This document shows positions 59,621 through 64,000 of a stretch of DNA of 64,000 nucleotides, piece after piece. How positions within the stretch are numbered: position 1 is the stretch's first letter; every line of letters starts with the position of its first letter. Location: assembly GCF_000743535.1 (NCBI RefSeq), contig NZ_AVCJ01000023.1:124001-188000 (forward strand), given 5' to 3'. The notes beneath the pieces are model-generated. The model ran no database searches. It saw only the letters and a list, made by a program, of their open reading frames with translations, and was not told where the DNA came from. Both the position numbers and the translations under genes were made by a program. This DNA is from Arenimonas donghaensis DSM 18148 = HO3-R19. Its GTDB lineage: Bacteria; Pseudomonadota; Gammaproteobacteria; Xanthomonadales; Xanthomonadaceae.

Positions 59621-61039
59621 ATGGACACGCCAGAGCAGCCCGCCCAGGATCTGCGCCCCCTGCTGGCCCACCTGCGGGCCGCGCAGCAGCGCAATCCTCC
59701 GACCTATCGCCAGCGCATGGACGATCTCAAGCGCCTGGGCGAAGCCGTGCGCCGGTACCGCGACGACATCGCCCGGACCGTATCGGCCGACTTCGGGCGG
59801 CGCTCCCGCCACGAAACCCTGGCCGCCGACGTGATGGTCACGCTGGATGAAATCAGCCACCTGCGCCACAACCTGCGGCGCTGGATGCGTCCCGAGCGGC
59901 GTGGCGTCAACCTGGCCTTCCTGCCGGCGCGGGCCGAGATCCGCCGCCAGCCGCTGGGCGTGGTCGGCATCGTTTCGCCCTGGAACTACCCGGTGCAGCT
60001 GGCCCTGATTCCGCTGGCCGACGCCATCGCCGCCGGCAACCACGTCATGCTCAAGCCGTCCGAGCACACCCCGCGTACCTCGCAGCTGCTGGCCAGGCTG
60101 CTGGCCGAAGTGTTCCCGTCCGAACGCGTCACCGTGGTGCAGGGCGACGCCAAGGTGGGCGCGGCCTTCAGCGAACTGGCGTTCGACCACCTGCTGTTCA
60201 CCGGATCGACCACGGTCGGGCGCGCGGTGATGTCGGCGGCGGCGCCGAACCTGGTGCCGGTGACGCTGGAACTGGGCGGCAAGTCGCCGGCCCTGGTGGC
60301 GCCCGGCTATCCCATCGAACAGGCCGCCGACCGCATCGCCGCCGGCAAGTGCTTCAACGCCGGCCAGACCTGCGTGGCGCCCGACTACGTGCTGGTGCCG
60401 CGCGAACAGCGCGACGCGTTCGTGCGGGCCTACATGGCCTCGGTGCGCCGTCGTTACCCGCAGCTGGTGGCCAACCCCGACTACACCGCCATTGTGAATC
60501 CGCGTCAGGCCGACCGCCTGCGGAGCTGGCTCGACGATGCCCGCGAACGCGGCGTCAGCGTGGTGCAGCACCGGCCCGATGGCGACCCGCCCCCGCCGGG
60601 CGTGGAAGTCATCCCGCCGACGGTGCTGCTCGACCCGCCGGACGAGTCCCGGGTGATGCAGGAGGAGATCTTCGGCCCGCTGCTGCCGGTCAAGTCCTAC
60701 GACAGCCACGACAAGGCGATCGACTACATCCTGGGCCGGGACCGGCCGCTGGCTTTTTATCCCTTCGACAACCAGCGCGCCCGCCTTCGCCATACGCTCG
60801 ACCGCGTGGTCGCGGGCAGCGTCTGCGTCAACGACACCCTGGTGCAGTTCGGCCAGCACTCGCTGCCGATCGGTGGCGTCGGGCCCAGCGGCATGGGCCA
60901 GTACCACGGCGAGGCCGGCTTCATGACCTTCACCAAGCCAATGCCCGTGATGTACCAGTCGCGGCTCAACGGCATGAAGATCTTCGACCCGCCCTTCGGC
61001 AAGCTGGCCGACGTCGTCGTCAAGTTCCTGACCCGCTAG
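59621..61039 (+). CDS. Aldehyde dehydrogenase, coniferyl-aldehyde-dehydrogenase type
   Basis: A 472-residue NAD(P)-dependent ALDH. Catalytic Cys251 (NAGQTCVAPDYVLV), general base Glu217 (ELGGKSPALV) and the structural NYPVQL and QEEIFGPLLPV segments are intact. The N-terminal RxDDLKRL and C-terminal DPPFGKL form match class-3-like coniferyl aldehyde dehydrogenases, which oxidise aromatic or long-chain aldehydes. Single gene after merR; a repeat follows its stop. Confidence 0.93.
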   Translation: MDTPEQPAQDLRPLLAHLRAAQQRNPPTYRQRMDDLKRLGEAVRRYRDDIARTVSADFGRRSRHETLAADVMVTLDEISHLRHNLRRWMRPERRGVNLAFLPARAEIRRQPLGVVGIVSPWNYPVQLALIPLADAIAAGNHVMLKPSEHTPRTSQLLARLLAEVFPSERVTVVQGDAKVGAAFSELAFDHLLFTGSTTVGRAVMSAAAPNLVPVTLELGGKSPALVAPGYPIEQAADRIAAGKCFNAGQTCVAPDYVLVPREQRDAFVRAYMASVRRRYPQLVANPDYTAIVNPRQADRLRSWLDDARERGVSVVQHRPDGDPPPPGVEVIPPTVLLDPPDESRVMQEEIFGPLLPVKSYDSHDKAIDYILGRDRPLAFYPFDNQRARLRHTLDRVVAGSVCVNDTLVQFGQHSLPIGGVGPSGMGQYHGEAGFMTFTKPMPVMYQSRLNGMKIFDPPFGKLADVVVKFLTR

Positions 61040-61045
61040 TTCGTC

Positions 61046-61108
61046 TGCCCCTGTGGGAGGGACTTCAGTCCCGAAGCCTTCGGGACTGAAGTCCCTCCCA
61101 CAGGGGCA
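61046..61108. repeat. REP-like palindrome, family A, copy 3
   Basis: The longest copy: 31-base perfect arms around a single central C; core GGGAGGGACTTCAGTCCC, flanked by extra TGCCCC/GGGGCA. It lies between the aldehyde dehydrogenase and oligopeptidase genes and could act as a terminator-like hairpin for the former. Confidence 0.97.
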
Positions 61109-61149
61109 AAGGCCTTGAATTCAAGACTCGCAGCCGCCATAGGTGTGCC

Positions 61150-63195
61150 ATGACCCCAGACCACAACCCCCTGCTCGCCGACGCCGAACTGCCGGCGTTC
61201 TCCGCCATCGCGCCCGAACACGTGATTCCCGCCGTCGACCAGGTGCTGGCCGGTTTCCGCGCCGAGGTCGAGCGCCTCGCCGCCGATGCGCAGGCCCGCG
61301 ATTTCGAAAGCCTGATGGCGCCGCTCGAGCGCTGGGAAGAAACCCTGGGCCGCACCTTCTCCCCGGCCTCCCACCTGCACGGGGTGAAGGACTCGCCGGC
61401 GCTGCGCGAGGCCTACTCGGCCGCGCTGGAGAAGCTGACCGAACATTCCACCGAACTCGGCCAGCATCGTGGGCTATACGCCGCGGTCAAGGCGCTGCGT
61501 GAAGCGCCGGGCTTCGACCAGCTCGACCGCGCCCGCAAGACCCTGGTCGAGGACAGCCTGCGTGGCTTCAAGCTCAGCGGCGTGGCCCTGGAAGAGCCGG
61601 CGCGTTCGCGCTTCAAGGCGATCCAGAACGAACTGAGCAAGCTCGAAACCGCGTTCGAGGAAGCGGTGCTCGACGCCACCGACGCCTGGACCCGGCCCGT
61701 GACCGAAGCCGAGCTGGCTGGCCTGCCCGCCTCGGCGCGCGACCTGCTGCGCGCGATGGCGAAAGAGAAGGACGCCGACGGCTGGCTGGCCACGCTCAAG
61801 GGCCCGGTGGTGCAGGCCATCCTGACCTTCGCCGACAGCCGTGCGCTGCGCGAGGAGATCTACACCGCCACCAGCACCCGGGCGTCCGACCAGGGCCCGC
61901 ACGCGGGCCAATACGACAACAGCGAACGCATCGGCCAGATCCTGGCCCTGCGCCACGAGGCCGCGCAGTTGCTTGGCTTCGACTCGGCCGCGCACGAATC
62001 CCTGGACGACAAGATGGCCGGCACGCCCGACCGGGTGCTGGGCTTCCTGCGCGAGCTGGCCGCCAAGGCGCGCCCGGTGGCGCAGCGCGAGCTTGAGGAA
62101 CTGCGTGTCTTCGCCGCCGATGCCCTGGGCATCGCCGACCTGCAGCCCTGGGACGTGGCCTATGCCTCGGAGAAGCTGCGCGAGTCGCGCTTCGCCTTCA
62201 GCGAGGAAGACCTCAAGCCCTACTTCCCGCTGCCGGCGGTGATGCGCGGCCTGTTCACCGTCGCCGAACGCGTGTTCGGCGTGCGCCTGGTCGAACGCGA
62301 GGGCGTGGACACCTGGCACAAGGACGTCCACTTCTTCGACGTGGTCGATGGTGACGGCACCGTGCGTGCCGGCGTGTACCTCGACCACTACGCCCGTGCC
62401 GGCAAGCGCGGCGGCGCCTGGATGGACGTATGCCGCGCCCGCTTGAACGACGGGAAGTCCGCGCACAAGCCGGTGGCCTACCTCACCTGCAACTTTTCCC
62501 CGCCCAACGACGACACCCCGGCCCTGCTGACCCACGACGACGTAGTCACCTTGTTCCATGAATTCGGCCATGGCCTGCACCACCTGCTGACCGAAGTGGA
62601 CTGGCCCAGCGTTGGTGGCATCAGCGGCGTCGAGTGGGATGCGGTGGAACTGCCCAGCCAGTTCATGGAGAACTTCGCCTGGCAGCGCGAGGCCCTGGAC
62701 CTGTTCGCCAAGCATTACCAGACCGGCGAGCGCCTGCCCGACGCGCTGTACCAGAAGATGCTGCAGGCGCGGCATTTCCACGCCGGCCTGTTCCTGGTGC
62801 GGCAGCTCGAGTTCGCGCTGTACGACTTCCGCATGCACCTCGAATACGTCCCCGCCCGAGGCCCGCGCACGCTGGAACTGCTCGAAGAAGTGCGCGAGGA
62901 GGTCGCGGTGATTCGCCCGCCGGCGTTCAACCGGTTCCCGCACGCCTTCACCCACATCTTCGCGGGCGGCTATTCGGCCGGCTACTACAGCTACCTGTGG
63001 GCGGAGGTGCTCAGCGCCGACGCCTTCTCGGCCTTCGAACAGGCCGGCGTGTTCGACGCCGACACCGGCGCCCGCTACCGCCGCGAAATCCTCGCCGTCG
63101 GCGGTTCGCGCCCGGCGCTGGAGAGTTTCGTTGCCTTCCGCGGTCGCGAACCCGATCCCGACGCCCTGCTGCGCAGCTACGGGCTCGCCGCCTAG
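61150..63195 (+). CDS. prlC: Oligopeptidase A (M3 metallopeptidase)
   Basis: A 681-residue cytoplasmic zinc peptidase, the length of E. coli PrlC/OpdA (680). H470-E471-F-G-H474 binds zinc with Glu500 in DAVELPSQFMENF. The C-terminal AGGYSAGYYSYLWAEVLSADAF is the family's substrate-binding loop. Breaks down peptides and cleaved signal peptides. Transcribed alone after a REP-like repeat; converges with the MarR-GNAT gene 7 bases beyond its stop. Confidence 0.97.
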   Translation: MTPDHNPLLADAELPAFSAIAPEHVIPAVDQVLAGFRAEVERLAADAQARDFESLMAPLERWEETLGRTFSPASHLHGVKDSPALREAYSAALEKLTEHSTELGQHRGLYAAVKALREAPGFDQLDRARKTLVEDSLRGFKLSGVALEEPARSRFKAIQNELSKLETAFEEAVLDATDAWTRPVTEAELAGLPASARDLLRAMAKEKDADGWLATLKGPVVQAILTFADSRALREEIYTATSTRASDQGPHAGQYDNSERIGQILALRHEAAQLLGFDSAAHESLDDKMAGTPDRVLGFLRELAAKARPVAQRELEELRVFAADALGIADLQPWDVAYASEKLRESRFAFSEEDLKPYFPLPAVMRGLFTVAERVFGVRLVEREGVDTWHKDVHFFDVVDGDGTVRAGVYLDHYARAGKRGGAWMDVCRARLNDGKSAHKPVAYLTCNFSPPNDDTPALLTHDDVVTLFHEFGHGLHHLLTEVDWPSVGGISGVEWDAVELPSQFMENFAWQREALDLFAKHYQTGERLPDALYQKMLQARHFHAGLFLVRQLEFALYDFRMHLEYVPARGPRTLELLEEVREEVAVIRPPAFNRFPHAFTHIFAGGYSAGYYSYLWAEVLSADAFSAFEQAGVFDADTGARYRREILAVGGSRPALESFVAFRGREPDPDALLRSYGLAA

Positions 63196-63202
63196 GCGGG
63201 CC

Positions 63203-64000
63203 TCAGGCCCCGCCGCGCCAGATCATGTAGACGTCGGCGCGCTGGTAGTGGCTGCCGGGTTTGGTGCCTGGCTGGTGTTCGAAGCCCACTGATTCGTAAA
63301 GCCGCAACGCCGGCTGCAGCCGGCGCTGGGACTCGAGGAACAGTTCGCTGCCGCCCAGGCGCTGGAACTCGGCGATGGCCGCTTCCATCAGCTTGCGGCC
63401 GATGCCCAGGCCCTGGTGGCCACCGGTGACGGCCATCTTGGTCAGCTCGTACACGCCCGGCGCGTCGACCATCAACGCACAGGTACCCACGACCTCGTCG
63501 CCGACCCGGGCGAACAGGATGCTGCCGCCGGGCTCGATGATGTGTTTCTCGGGCTCGGACATCACGGCGTGGTCGATCGGTTCGATCTGGAAATAGCGCG
63601 CCAGCCACTCGGCGTTGAGCCGGTAGAAGTGTTCGCGCAGTTCCGCGGTGAACGGCACGATGCGCACCGAATCGGCTTTGCGCAGCTGCACCCGGCGCGC
63701 CACGTCGGCCGGCAGCGGCTGTTCGTCCAGGCTGGCCTCGTACTGCGTCAGCGCGCCCAGCAGGTCGACGCCGGTGTCCATGATCCGTCGCTCGACGCTG
63801 GCGCGCATGGCCTGCCAGAGCGGCCGGGCCGCCTTGAGTTCGTCCTGGCAGCGCGGGCTCAGGGCCAGCACCCGCTGGCGGCGGTCGCCGGCGCTGGGTT
63901 CGCGCTGCAGCCAGCCGCCCTTGATCAGCTTGGTCGCCATCTGGCTGATGGCCGAGTGGGTCAGGCCGATCTCGCGGGCGATTTCGCCGACGCTCAGCGG
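63203..64000 (-). CDS. MarR-family regulator fused to GNAT acetyltransferase (partial, N-terminus outside window)
   Basis: The reading frame is open to the right edge, so the start is missing. N-terminal part: MarR winged helix (SVGEIAREIGLTHSAISQ, then LIKGGWLQREPSAGDRRQRVLALSP). C-terminal part (from about residue 120 in this fragment): GNAT fold with AVTGGHQGLGIGRKLMEAAI, the acetyl-CoA-binding motif A, and QPALRLYESVGFEH. Such MarR-GNAT fusions are common; acetyl target unknown. 265 residues visible. Confidence 0.92.
   Translation of the reverse strand, partial: PLSVGEIAREIGLTHSAISQMATKLIKGGWLQREPSAGDRRQRVLALSPRCQDELKAARPLWQAMRASVERRIMDTGVDLLGALTQYEASLDEQPLPADVARRVQLRKADSVRIVPFTAELREHFYRLNAEWLARYFQIEPIDHAVMSEPEKHIIEPGGSILFARVGDEVVGTCALMVDAPGVYELTKMAVTGGHQGLGIGRKLMEAAIAEFQRLGGSELFLESQRRLQPALRLYESVGFEHQPGTKPGSHYQRADVYMIWRGGA

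Noticed and set aside
61474-62955. A 493-codon minus-strand frame opposite prlC, and a similar 554-codon plus-strand frame at 51922-53586 opposite the GGDEF-EAL gene.
   Set aside because: Both lack recognisable domains and lie fully inside well-supported genes on the other strand.

Overview
The window is high-GC (roughly two-thirds G+C), gene-dense bacterial chromosome. The best fit is a gammaproteobacterium of the Xanthomonadaceae/Lysobacteraceae group. Reasons are the oleB-oleC-oleD olefin genes, a type II thymidine kinase, paired ubiJ-ubiB, an rsmG-parA-parB partition locus, a large secreted FG-GAP/Calx-beta protein, and dispersed REP-like palindromes of the kind common in Lysobacter and Pseudomonas relatives. 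This assignment is inference from gene content only. I see no rRNA, tRNA, CRISPR array, transposase or prophage. No intergenic gap exceeds about 220 bases.

Layout. 1-3.5 kb: a partial ornithine cyclodeaminase divergent from an Lrp/AsnC regulator, then a small unknown protein and two overlapping flavin enzymes. 3.6-5 kb (minus): a DUF1989 protein and a YqcI/YcgG (GntA/DcsA-like) heme-hydroxylase-family protein. 5.1-8.7 kb: oleBCD for beta-lactone/olefin formation, with no oleA beside it. 8.8-12 kb: a small DUF1328 membrane protein, then ubiJ-ubiB-truC overlapping end to end. 12-17 kb: a Sel1-type protein, tdk, and a convergent ECF sigma factor/TPR kinase pair. 17-25.7 kb: mutM, a large MscS-type channel, a fatty-acid desaturase, a MoaD-like protein with a beta-propeller partner, and an atypical SDR with a Cys4 knuckle. 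25.8-29.3 kb: acetyl-CoA synthetase, a CPBP protease and a small membrane protein.

29.3-43 kb: a giant secreted repeat protein, a TRIC-type channel, a MASE1-GGDEF cyclase, a second RluA-type pseudouridine synthase, hemerythrin, an SRPBCC/sterol desaturase pair, cardiolipin synthase overlapping a TonB-dependent receptor, and the ribosomal pair rpmB-rpmG. 43-47 kb: a lipid-type glycosyltransferase with a LAB_N protein, then parB, parA and rsmG. 47-53.4 kb: ATP-grasp, RBBP9-type hydrolase, cupin, a second Lrp regulator, a short SPFH-like protein, an epimerase and a GAF-GGDEF-EAL protein. 53.5-64 kb: an incomplete peptide ABC transporter, hemB, aroE, a gamma-carbonic-anhydrase-type protein, a MerR regulon (DUF2938 and DUF2798 genes under a SoxR-box-like operator), a coniferyl-aldehyde-dehydrogenase type enzyme, oligopeptidase A and a partial MarR-GNAT protein.

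Themes. Housekeeping genes (ubiquinone, heme, shikimate, DNA repair, partition, ribosome) are interleaved with lipid and membrane genes (ole, desaturase, sterol desaturase, cardiolipin synthase, LAB_N) and with signalling proteins (two GGDEF proteins, a sigma factor/kinase pair, two Lrp, MerR, MarR). Two families of palindromic repeats are scattered through it. One copy lies in frame inside truC and another supplies the stop codon of the TonB receptor. The most unusual points are those repeat-gene fusions, the SoxR-like operator served by a regulator without an Fe-S motif, the ECF factor whose acidic core motif is replaced by Thr-Thr, and several conserved but uncharacterised pairs (MoaD-like with propeller, YqcI with DUF1989).
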